From an uncultured Bacteroidales bacterium (GTDB lineage Bacteria; Bacteroidota; Bacteroidia; Bacteroidales; Paludibacteraceae), in NCBI GenBank assembly GCA_900321775.1, contig ONXE01000090.1, positions 1 through 10,909 of the forward strand: a stretch of DNA of 10,909 bases, in the 5' to 3' direction. Under the pieces are notes generated by a model that saw nothing but the letters and a program-made list of their open reading frames with translations, was not told where the DNA came from and searched no databases. Shown one piece after another: positions 1 through 5,451 of this stretch. How positions within the stretch are numbered: position 1 is the stretch's first letter; every line of letters starts with the position of its first letter. A program made the translations under genes and the position numbers.

Positions 1-618
1 ATAGGCCTGATATACCTTCACGCCTTCACGCAACGCCTCGTCGTAGTACTTGCACTCCTCCGGAATCATCGTGAGGAGATGCAGCGCCTCGCCGAACTCC
101 TTCTGCTGGCACAGCGCCTGTGCTTTCTTGATGATCGTTGGCGCCTTGGCGTCATAATAGTCGATGATCTTGGCCTTGCCCTCTTCGATGAACTGGCTCA
201 GAGCCTTTGACTGTACGGGCATACGTCGGATAGCGTCCACGTAGCTCTTGGTCTCGGTCTCGCCCAGGCCGCGTACGTTGATGGCTGTGGAGGAGAAAAT
301 CGTCCTGTTGTACAGGTCCACTACGTACAAGTTCAGTTCCATTTTCTCGGCTATCTTGGCCGGAGGACCTGCGATGATATCTTTGTCGATAGGCACAGCC
401 ACTACGGTGAGAGCAAACTGGCCCTGATAGTCCAAACCCGCGATGCCGTTCTTGGTCAGCACCTGCGTCAACTTGCTCTCCATCAGCGCTTTAGCGCCTG
501 CGGGGAACGGCTCTGTCAGGTCCTCTACCATCACGGTAATCGGCAGAAAAGTGGTGTTGGCGGCAAAGAGCGTGAGGCTCATCAGCGCCAGAACTATAGA
601 AAGTATTGTGCGTTTCAT
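1..618 (-). CDS. Exported protein of unknown function, partial (C-terminus beyond left edge)
   Basis: The frame is open from an ATG at 618 down to base 1 (206 codons, no stop), so the protein continues past the window. The N-terminus is a clear Sec signal peptide (MKR, then a hydrophobic run ending near LFA-AN around residue 20). It has no lipobox, so the product is probably periplasmic. The mature part starts with short beta-strand-like segments (FLPITVMVEDL, LTVVAVPI, LNLYVVDL), followed from about residue 130 by a helical, lysine-rich stretch with a TPR-like flavour (KKAQALCQQKEFGEALHLL). The start of the mature part recalls the nucleotide-binding-like fold of CsgG/LpoB/TolB-N proteins, but that is only an impression. 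It is the last visible gene of a four-gene leftward run, 35 nt after the DUF6175-like gene. Function unknown. Confidence 0.85.
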   Translation of the reverse strand, partial: MKRTILSIVLALMSLTLFAANTTFLPITVMVEDLTEPFPAGAKALMESKLTQVLTKNGIAGLDYQGQFALTVVAVPIDKDIIAGPPAKIAEKMELNLYVVDLYNRTIFSSTAINVRGLGETETKSYVDAIRRMPVQSKALSQFIEEGKAKIIDYYDAKAPTIIKKAQALCQQKEFGEALHLLTMIPEECKYYDEALREGVKVYQAY

Positions 619-653
619 AATTCTCAATTTTCCATTTTCAATTTTCAATTCGA
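619..653 (-). repeat. Short AATTGAAAA-type degenerate repeat in the intergenic gap
   Basis: The 35-nt gap between two genes of the leftward run consists of three to four degenerate copies of an (A)ATTGAAAAT-like unit ending just before the ATG at 618. Such A-rich spacers stand in for a Shine-Dalgarno sequence in front of many Bacteroidetes genes. No hairpin or promoter is visible here, so the flanking genes are probably co-transcribed. Confidence 0.5.
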
Positions 654-1604
654 TTACTTCTCTCCGAGAATAATCACAGCCCTGCCAAGTCCCTTAACCA
701 GCACTTTCGAGGGAATATTATACGGCTCTTTGCGTAGCATTTTGGCCAAGTTGCGCGCAAAACCATTGGCATCGATGGCACGGCCGCGCTCGTCGTAAAC
801 AGGGATACGAACCTGCGTGAAGTTGGCCATATTCTCGCTGGCGTATGGCATGGAGAAACGGCCCTGTACCGTGTTCTGCTGCAGCCAGTCGTTGATGATG
901 TCTATCAACTCTTCGCCGCCAAACTCGGTCTCCAGGTCAATACCGGCTTCGTTGTTGGCAAAAACCTTGATGTCGAGGATAATCTCGCGGCCAATCTGTT
1001 GCATCTCCAGGAAATGGTTCTGCAGGCGCACATTGAAATTGTCCATATTGGCCACAATCGCCTCTTCCAGCAGTACGTCCACATCTGCCGACATGGAAGG
1101 TTTTCCTGTGCCCGAAACAGCGCCGATGGACTTGCCGGTATAGGCATCGCGAGCCTCAAGGATATAACTCAGGCTGTGTTTCGGGCCTAAGTCCTTCACC
1201 TCCCAACTCAGTTCCAGGATGATGTCACATTTGGCGGTGCGGGCCAATTCGTCCAGAGGCGACTCAGCCAGCTCATTGCCGGCTTTGCTGACAGTCAGAT
1301 TATCCTCGGCGCGACGTTGCTCCAGGTTCTTGATGGCCTGCTCCAGGCTCTGAAGCGGGAACTGACGCTCCGCCATCAGGTCATTCAGTTTGGCAATAGC
1401 CAACTTCAGCCCCATGTTCTCCTGCAGGGCTTGTTTGTAGTTGGGCACGTTGACACTCGTCCCCATGTTATCTACACTGTAGTAATAACCGTTGGTGATA
1501 CACCACACGTCCGACGGAATAACCATCAGCTCCGGTTTCTTGATCTGTGCCGAGGCCAGCAACGTCACCGCGCCCAGCAAACAGGTTATAATAGATCGTT
1601 TCAT
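654..1604 (-). CDS. DUF6175-like exported protein
   Basis: A 316-residue exported protein. I chose the ATG at 1604 (MKRSIITCLLG...) over an in-frame TTG at 1610, because it puts the basic residues of the signal peptide at the N-terminus as in the neighbouring genes. The signal peptide probably ends near ASA-Q (residue 20). The mature protein begins KKPELMVIPSDVWC, has QENMGLKLAIAKLNDLMAE near residue 65, and near the end has QVRIPVYDERGRAIDANGFAR. From memory this pattern matches the Bacteroidales family DUF6175, which has no known biochemical role. The alternation of short strands and helices recalls CsgG/LpoB-like outer-membrane accessory proteins; that is inference. It lies 18 nt after the upstream lipoprotein gene and 35 nt before the next gene, consistent with one transcript. 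Confidence 0.85.
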   Translation of the reverse strand: MKRSIITCLLGAVTLLASAQIKKPELMVIPSDVWCITNGYYYSVDNMGTSVNVPNYKQALQENMGLKLAIAKLNDLMAERQFPLQSLEQAIKNLEQRRAEDNLTVSKAGNELAESPLDELARTAKCDIILELSWEVKDLGPKHSLSYILEARDAYTGKSIGAVSGTGKPSMSADVDVLLEEAIVANMDNFNVRLQNHFLEMQQIGREIILDIKVFANNEAGIDLETEFGGEELIDIINDWLQQNTVQGRFSMPYASENMANFTQVRIPVYDERGRAIDANGFARNLAKMLRKEPYNIPSKVLVKGLGRAVIILGEK

Positions 1605-1622
1605 AATCAACAGATTGTTAGT

Positions 1623-2105
1623 TTATTGCGGTATGATTCCATCAGCTTGCAACTTGGCCTTCAGGTCGGCGCGGAACACGGTCACTGTCACCTGCGCCAA
1701 CACTTGCGCGTCCGTGCGCGAATAATTAGAGGTCATGATGCGGCGGTCTTTCATCGACACAAACTTCTTCCACGGGCCGTTATCCGCGAAAAAAGCATTG
1801 AAATAGTCCTCGTACTTGGTCTGCGCATTCATGTCAAAACAGAGCGGTTTGAGAGGCAGGATATTCGACGAAGCGGGTTGAACGCCCTTGAAAATCACGT
1901 CCCGCAATGCCTGAATCTGAGCCACATCGTAACTCATCGCGGCATTACGGCTTCTGCCCCAGGCGCGAATCACATACGAACCGTCCGCGTGAGCCTGAAT
2001 AATCTTCGATTCGTAGTCGTAATAGGCCTGCGAACGCTGTTGCCCGCAGCCGGCTAACAGCACTGCTGTCAGCGCTATTGCCAAAAATAATACTGTGCGT
2101 TTCAT
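1623..2105 (-). CDS. Small lipoprotein, paralogue of the adjacent upstream gene
   Basis: A 160-residue protein with a lipoprotein signal peptide: MKRTVLFLAIALTAVLLAGC, lipobox LAGC with the lipidated cysteine at residue 20. It shares a set of ordered motifs with the gene at 2196-2693: YVIRAW (44-49), a helix ending in R-DVIFKG (68-74), a Cys at 89, YFNAFF (101-106) followed by D-G, KFVS (114-117), and a C-terminal LKAKLQADGII. The two therefore belong to one family and look like a tandem duplication. In this copy export is by lipidation; the partner has a plain signal peptide. Function unknown. It is 18 nt from the DUF6175-like gene downstream, and a 90-nt gap separates it from its paralogue. 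Confidence 0.9.
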   Translation of the reverse strand: MKRTVLFLAIALTAVLLAGCGQQRSQAYYDYESKIIQAHADGSYVIRAWGRSRNAAMSYDVAQIQALRDVIFKGVQPASSNILPLKPLCFDMNAQTKYEDYFNAFFADNGPWKKFVSMKDRRIMTSNYSRTDAQVLAQVTVTVFRADLKAKLQADGIIPQ

Positions 2106-2195
2106 AATGAAAACTTTTTCTCAACTCTCTCCCTAAACCGGAGCTTTAAGACTCTACTCCTAAGGTATGGAAGTGAATAAACTATAAATGCTTAA

Positions 2196-2693
2196 TCAGA
2201 AGCCGTAATTCAGACCTTTGATGATACCTGCAGCTTCGAGGGCTTTGCGCAGATCGTCTTTCTGAATCGACACAATGGCGCCCGCGCGATACTCACGTCC
2301 CACTTTCTCGCACAACTCCGAACCGGCCACTATCGACACGTACTTGCGATACTCGCCTTTGTCCGAGAAAAACAGGTTGAAAAACTCTTCGTATTCCATC
2401 TCTGCGCCGGGAGTGGGAACCAGCGCTTTCTGGCCGATACAGCCGTCACCGCCGGCAAAACCTTTGAATATGACACCATGCACCGCGTTGCGCGCACATG
2501 CTGCCTGAGCCTCTTTTTGCTTCTTGTCATACGTCCAAACGCGAACAAGGTACGTACCCTGCACACCGTTGCCTGCGCACTCCAGCTCGTAACGGAACTG
2601 TTGCATCGCCTGTTGGGATTTGGTTGGTTTCTTCGCCGCGCCTGACAGGGCCGTTGCCAATATCAGCGCGAACAGCAGTAAGAACTTTTTCAT
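2196..2693 (-). CDS. Small exported protein, paralogue of the adjacent downstream lipoprotein
   Basis: A 165-residue protein with a Sec signal peptide (MKKFLLLFALILATALSGAA) and no lipobox, so probably periplasmic. Visible motifs: ELECAGNGVQGTYLVRVW (36-53), a helix A-AACARNAVHGVIFKG (64-78), C85, YEEFFNLFFSDKGEY (101-115), KYVS (117-120), V-V-REYR-GAIVSI (about 131-143) and the C-terminal DLRKALEAAGII. I recall near-identical motif strings in uncharacterised Bacteroides proteins, often close to DUF6175 genes; this is memory, not a search. It is the first gene of the leftward run. No convincing promoter is visible in the 83 nt between it and the tRNA-Leu gene, so it may be read from the tRNA promoter. 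Confidence 0.9.
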   Translation of the reverse strand: MKKFLLLFALILATALSGAAKKPTKSQQAMQQFRYELECAGNGVQGTYLVRVWTYDKKQKEAQAACARNAVHGVIFKGFAGGDGCIGQKALVPTPGAEMEYEEFFNLFFSDKGEYRKYVSIVAGSELCEKVGREYRAGAIVSIQKDDLRKALEAAGIIKGLNYGF

Positions 2694-2736
2694 ATATTAG
2701 TCCGTTTGGTTATTATCTACTACTCACAGCACCAAC

Positions 2737-2757
2737 CACCCGCTCGTTACGCGGGGG
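2737..2757. other. GC-rich hairpin between tRNA-Leu and the leftward operon
   Basis: CCCGC (2739-2743) pairs with GCGGG (2751-2755) across a 7-nt loop, and one further pair beyond a mismatch can be added. Read on the minus strand it lies just after the tRNA 3' end, but it is not followed by a T tract. It is therefore either a processing/attenuation hairpin or simply a palindrome, and not a standard intrinsic terminator. Confidence 0.4.
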
Positions 2758-2776
2758 TCGTGCTCTTCTCTTTTTG

Positions 2777-3146
2777 TACCGCGAGCGGGAATCGAACCCG
2801 CACAGCCATCACTGGCCAAGGGATTTTCATACAAACCTCGTCAGTTTGCTTGGACTATGTCTTAGCCCTGTCCTTTCGGATTTAGGCTGTGGGTGTATAG
2901 TCTCTACACATTTAGGAGTTGCCTCCACTTAGCTCGGCGTTATGCGCATTTTCAAGGCTGCGCCCTTCGCCGAATTAGCCCACTTCTACATCAAAGGTTT
3001 CCCTTTGTGCACTCATTACCTTTGTTTTTAAACAATTCTTCAGTCCATTTCCTTTTACTCATACAAGCATCGTTATGAACCATTGTAGAACTGCTAAACA
3101 CGCGATTTTCTAAGTCCCTCGTGTCTACCTATTCCACCATCACGGC
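2777..3146 (-). tRNA. tRNA-Leu(UAA), interrupted by a group I intron
   Basis: Read on the minus strand, the 5' exon is 3146-3112 (35 nt) and the 3' exon is 2827-2777 (51 nt), giving an 86-nt mature tRNA. Acceptor stem: GCCGTGA pairs with TCGCGGT (2784-2778) with G.U pairs at 1-72 and 5-68; the discriminator is A. Anticodon stem AGGGA/TCCCT encloses the loop CTTAAAA with anticodon TAA. A long variable arm (GGCCA/TGGCT) marks it as a class II leucine tRNA, and the T arm is GCGGG-TTCGATT-CCCGC. CCA is not encoded (the next bases are CAAAA). The exons fit together only if 284 nt are removed after U34. This tRNA reads UUA, and with wobble UUG, codons. Confidence 0.95.
2828..3111 (-). ncRNA. Group I self-splicing-type intron (284 nt) in tRNA-Leu(UAA)
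   Basis: The intron follows a 5' exon ending in ...ACTT and ends in G (base 2828), as group I introns do. Pairings found by hand (plus-strand coordinates): P2 CAAAGG-GAAA-CCTTTG (2992-3007); P3 GTGGG (2979-2983) with CCCAC (2889-2893); P4 TCGGCG (2968-2973) with CGCCGA (2934-2939); P5 GCGCA (2959-2963) with TGCGC (2944-2948); P6 GGAG-GCAA-CTCC (2915-2926); P7 GACTA (2898-2902) with TAGTC (2853-2857); P8 AGCC/GGCT (2885-2888, 2864-2867), capped by TCC-GAAA-GGA (2871-2880); J8/7 AAGACA; P9 CAAAC/GTTTG (2832-2848). The P3/P7 pseudoknot order is correct, and the conserved R (AGAGACTA) and S (AAGACATAGTCC) boxes are present. There is no room for a homing endonuclease. The insertion site equals that of cyanobacterial tRNA-Leu introns (class IC3), so IC3 is likely. 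P1 is imperfect: CAGTTCT (3087-3093) pairs with the exon but leaves U34 opposite C. Confidence 0.95.
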
Positions 3147-3159
3147 TTCAAATCGGCTG

Positions 3160-3191
3160 CAAAGTTACAACAAATATTTGAATTATCCAAA
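3160..3191 (-). promoter_or_regulatory. Bacteroidetes sigma-70 promoter for tRNA-Leu
   Basis: On the minus strand TTTG (3188-3191) is followed by exactly 20 nt and TAACTTTG (3160-3167), matching the Bacteroidetes -33/-7 consensus TTTG/TAnnTTTG. Transcription would begin close to 3153, a few bases before the tRNA 5' end at 3146. Confidence 0.8.
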
Positions 3192-3339
3192 TAATTTGCA
3201 AGGAAAATGTAAACACCGTAAGGTTTTACGCAATTTTCCGCCGCAATTATTGGCTTTTTGCGAATCTCACGAAGTGATCGTACGAGCCTTGCGAGTAAAG
3301 CAATTAACGCAATGATAATTGCTCCCATGCATACTCCAT

Positions 3340-3425
3340 TATGCTATTATTATGCTATTATTATGTTATTATTATGATATTATTAGGATATTATTATGTT
3401 ATTATTAGGTTATTATTAGGATATA
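3340..3425. repeat. 11-bp tandem repeat, 7 full copies plus a partial one
   Basis: Units of TAtGcTATTAT repeat head-to-tail with exact 11-bp spacing starting at 3340, 3351, 3362, 3373, 3384, 3395, 3406 and 3417 (last copy 9 bp). Only the third base (T or G) and the fifth base (C, T or A) vary. The unit is close to one helical turn and almost pure A/T. It has no coding logic (11 is not a multiple of 3) and lies between the divergent tRNA-Leu and lipoprotein promoters. Confidence 0.9.
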
Positions 3426-3437
3426 AGGCCATAACCT

Positions 3438-3468
3438 CCCAACTCCCCCTCTCGCCCCTATACCTCCC
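3438..3468 (-). other. Putative G-quadruplex motif (minus strand)
   Basis: The plus strand has four C runs (3438-3440, 3445-3449, 3455-3458, 3466-3468) separated by 4, 5 and 7 bases, so the minus strand satisfies the usual G3+N1-7 quadruplex rule. It directly follows the AT-rich tandem repeat and precedes the promoter at 3540-3570. Formation is inference. Confidence 0.5.
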
Positions 3469-3539
3469 TCCGCAAACGTTTTAGGTACCTCCCACATCCA
3501 ACAACAGACCGAAAAAAGTGTATTTTTTTGATTTTTTTC

Positions 3540-3570
3540 TTGCACATATAAAAAAAATGTATTACCTTTG
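3540..3570 (+). promoter_or_regulatory. Bacteroidetes sigma-70 promoter for the 3631 lipoprotein
   Basis: TTG (3540-3542), a 20-nt spacer and TACCTTTG (3563-3570) match the Bacteroidetes promoter. Upstream is a T-rich tract. The start would be near 3577, giving a 5' leader of about 55 nt. A 17-bp block ending in TTGCACAT is identical to that at the promoter at 5395. Confidence 0.85.
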
Positions 3571-3630
3571 CACCGCATTTTGCAAGACAACAACTGATAA
3601 TTAACAAACAAGGTTTTAAAAAGTAGTATT

Positions 3631-4020
3631 ATGAAAAAATTCTTATTTTGGGCAACGTTAGTTGTTTGCTCGGTAGTTTTTTTAGGGTGCAACAAAGGTG
3701 GTGACCCCTCAACTGATGCCGAAGTCAACCGCGTTAAGGCTGCTGCTGTCGGCGCATGGCAGGGCCAAGTTCAGCTACTCGGAGGCGATCCCCGCAACGT
3801 AGTTGTTACCTTTACCGAAGCGTCTGTTTCTACCAACGAGGGTGTCTCTCAGAAAATCGTCAAGTGGTATGCTATCGGCAACGATGTTTACGCTGACCTC
3901 GATGACGAAATGAAAACCAGCCTCAACGTTAAGGTGAATGGCGGAGACATGAACCTCGCAGGTAACTCTACCTTCTTTTTGGCTAACTTCCCGTCTAAAT
4001 TGACCCGGGTGGTTAAGTAA
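3631..4020 (+). CDS. Small lipoprotein, possibly lipocalin-like
   Basis: A 129-residue protein with a lipoprotein signal peptide (MKKFLFWATLVVCSVVFLGC; lipobox FLGC, Cys20), so anchored to a membrane, probably the outer membrane. The mature part contains VGAWQGQVQLLGG (about 40-52), and then alternating hydrophobic strands (VVVTFTEASVS, KIVKWYAIGNDVYADL, SLNVKVNGGDMNLAG). This W-x-G start followed by strands resembles the small lipocalin-like lipoproteins common in Bacteroidetes, but no specific family can be assigned. It has its own promoter 60 nt upstream. The stop codon directly abuts a hairpin, and 57 nt later the cysteine desulfidase begins without an obvious promoter of its own. Confidence 0.9.
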   Translation: MKKFLFWATLVVCSVVFLGCNKGGDPSTDAEVNRVKAAAVGAWQGQVQLLGGDPRNVVVTFTEASVSTNEGVSQKIVKWYAIGNDVYADLDDEMKTSLNVKVNGGDMNLAGNSTFFLANFPSKLTRVVK

Positions 4021-4039
4021 GGATTACTGTCGGTAATCC
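4021..4039 (+). other. Intergenic hairpin abutting the lipoprotein stop codon
   Basis: GGATTAC (4021-4027) and GTAATCC (4033-4039) form a perfect 7-bp stem with a 5-nt loop immediately after the TAA. No T tract follows, so a full intrinsic terminator is unlikely. It may protect the 3' end of the short lipoprotein message or set different levels for the two genes. Confidence 0.55.
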
Positions 4040-4077
4040 ACCGGTTGTGCGGGGTAAATGATTTATTTGACACAACT

Positions 4078-5343
4078 ATGGTAGACAAAGAGCTAAGAGA
4101 ACGCATCATCGCGCTCATTCATCGAGAAGTAGTGCCCGCCATCGGCTGTACAGAGCCGATGTGTGTGGCACTCTGCACCGCCAAAGCCACGGAGAAACTG
4201 GGTTGTCGCCCCGACAAAATCGAGGCCTACCTCAGCGCGAACATCCTCAAAAACGCCATGGGCGTCGGTATTCCCGGAACAGGAATGATAGGGCTTCCTA
4301 TTGCCATTGCCCTTGGTGCCATCATCGGCAAAAGCGAATATAGGCTCGAAGTGCTCAAGGACCTCACTCCCGAGACCCTCGAAGAGGGCAAGACCTTCAT
4401 CGCAGAGGACCGCATCGCTATCCGGCAAAAGCAAAACTGTTGTGACAAACTCTACGTCGAGATTATCTGCTCGGCAGGCGACAAATCAGCCTCGGCTGTC
4501 ATTGCCGGCGGGCACACCCGTTTCGTCGATGAAACGACTGGACCTTCCGCTCAGGCCGACTCGGCAGCTGACTCCGAAGTTGTTGCGCTGAACCTCAGTC
4601 TGGTGCACGACTTTGCCACCACCGCGCCCCTCGATGAGATTCGCTTTATCCTCGAAGCACGCACCTATAACATGAACGCCGCTCGCGAGGCGCTCAAGGG
4701 CAACTACGGTCACAACCTCGGCAAAACCATCGACCGACCTCTCTCCAAGGGTATCTTTGGCAATAGTATCTACTGCCACATCATCTCCCGCACGGCTTCG
4801 GCTTGCGATGCTCGTATGGGCGGGGCGATGATTCCGGTCATGTCCAACAGCGGTAGCGGTAATCAGGGAATCTGTGCTACCAACCCCGTCTGCGTCTATG
4901 CCAAAGAGAACGAGAACACCGAAGAAGAACTCATCCGCGCACTCACACTCAGCCACCTCACTGCCATCTACATCAAGCAGTCGCTGGGCAAACTGTCCGC
5001 CCTCTGCGGATGTGTAGTCGCCAGCATCGGCAGCAGTTGCGGCATCACGTACCTCATGGGAGGCGACTACGAACATATCTGCTTCGCAGTCAAAAACATG
5101 ATTGCCAACCTCACCGGCATGATTTGCGACGGAGCCAAACCCGCTTGCTCGCTCAAGATCACTTCCGGCGTCTCTACAGCCCTCCTCTCCGCCCTCCTGG
5201 CCATGGAAGGCAAGTGCGTCAGCTCCTCCGAAGGTATAGTGGACGACTGCGTGGACAAGAGCATCCACAACCTCACCAGTATCGGAGCAGATGCTATGTG
5301 TAAAACCGACGACATGGTCCTCAACATCATGACGTCCAAATAA
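4078..5343 (+). CDS. cyuA: L-cysteine desulfidase family protein (CyuA/UPF0597, serine dehydratase alpha-like)
   Basis: A 421-residue cytoplasmic protein, close to the length of E. coli YhaM/CyuA (about 436). I take the ATG at 4078 (MVDKELRERI...) over an in-frame TTG at 4045. Family motifs are clear: PAIGCTEP with Cys24, NAMGVGIPGTGMIG near residue 60, SGSGNQGI with N262-Q263-G264 and C266, SALCGCVVASIG with C310 and C312 followed by C321, and MICDGAKPACSLKI with C350 and C357. Members of this family carry an oxygen-sensitive [4Fe-4S] cluster on cysteines and convert L-cysteine to pyruvate, ammonia and hydrogen sulfide; some act on serine. This fits an anaerobic lifestyle. Which cysteines bind the cluster here is inference. 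The gene has no visible promoter and probably shares the transcript of the 3631 lipoprotein. The next gene has its own promoter. Confidence 0.93.
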   Translation: MVDKELRERIIALIHREVVPAIGCTEPMCVALCTAKATEKLGCRPDKIEAYLSANILKNAMGVGIPGTGMIGLPIAIALGAIIGKSEYRLEVLKDLTPETLEEGKTFIAEDRIAIRQKQNCCDKLYVEIICSAGDKSASAVIAGGHTRFVDETTGPSAQADSAADSEVVALNLSLVHDFATTAPLDEIRFILEARTYNMNAAREALKGNYGHNLGKTIDRPLSKGIFGNSIYCHIISRTASACDARMGGAMIPVMSNSGSGNQGICATNPVCVYAKENENTEEELIRALTLSHLTAIYIKQSLGKLSALCGCVVASIGSSCGITYLMGGDYEHICFAVKNMIANLTGMICDGAKPACSLKITSGVSTALLSALLAMEGKCVSSSEGIVDDCVDKSIHNLTSIGADAMCKTDDMVLNIMTSK

Positions 5344-5394
5344 ATCACCGACCCATCGCCGCTTACCCAAAATCGCACTTTTTTCATTTTTTTC

Positions 5395-5425
5395 TTGCAC
5401 ATTTCAAAAAAAAGCAGTAACTTTG
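5395..5425 (+). promoter_or_regulatory. Bacteroidetes sigma-70 promoter for the AraC-type regulator
   Basis: TTG (5395-5397), a 20-nt spacer and TAACTTTG (5418-5425). The block A-T7-CTTGCACAT (5386-5402) is identical to that at 3531-3547. Transcription would start near 5432, which rules out the TTG at 5395 as a translation start. Confidence 0.85.
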
Positions 5426-5451
5426 CACTCGCAAACGTTACAACGTTAATT

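Noticed and set aside
1317..2057. Open frame of 246 codons on the plus strand
   Set aside because: It is antisense to two well-supported minus-strand genes with signal peptides and paralogous motifs; its translation is low-complexity R/H/L-rich without domains.
2106..2195. Possible promoter for the 1623-2105 lipoprotein (minus-strand TACCTTAG near 2161)
   Set aside because: It has one mismatch to TAnnTTTG and no TTG at the right distance; too weak to annotate.
2893..3078. Small frame inside the intron, considered as an intron-encoded protein
   Set aside because: It is on the opposite strand to the intron, covers the core pairings P2-P7, and has no LAGLIDADG, GIY-YIG or HNH motif.
3340..3425. 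Tandem repeat considered as a CRISPR array
   Set aside because: Units are only 11 bp with no unique spacers; no cas genes are present.
4486..5400. Open frame of 304 codons on the minus strand
   Set aside because: It lies opposite the clear cysteine desulfidase gene and runs into the promoter at 5395; its composition (G/V/D/H-rich) is typical of an antisense shadow.
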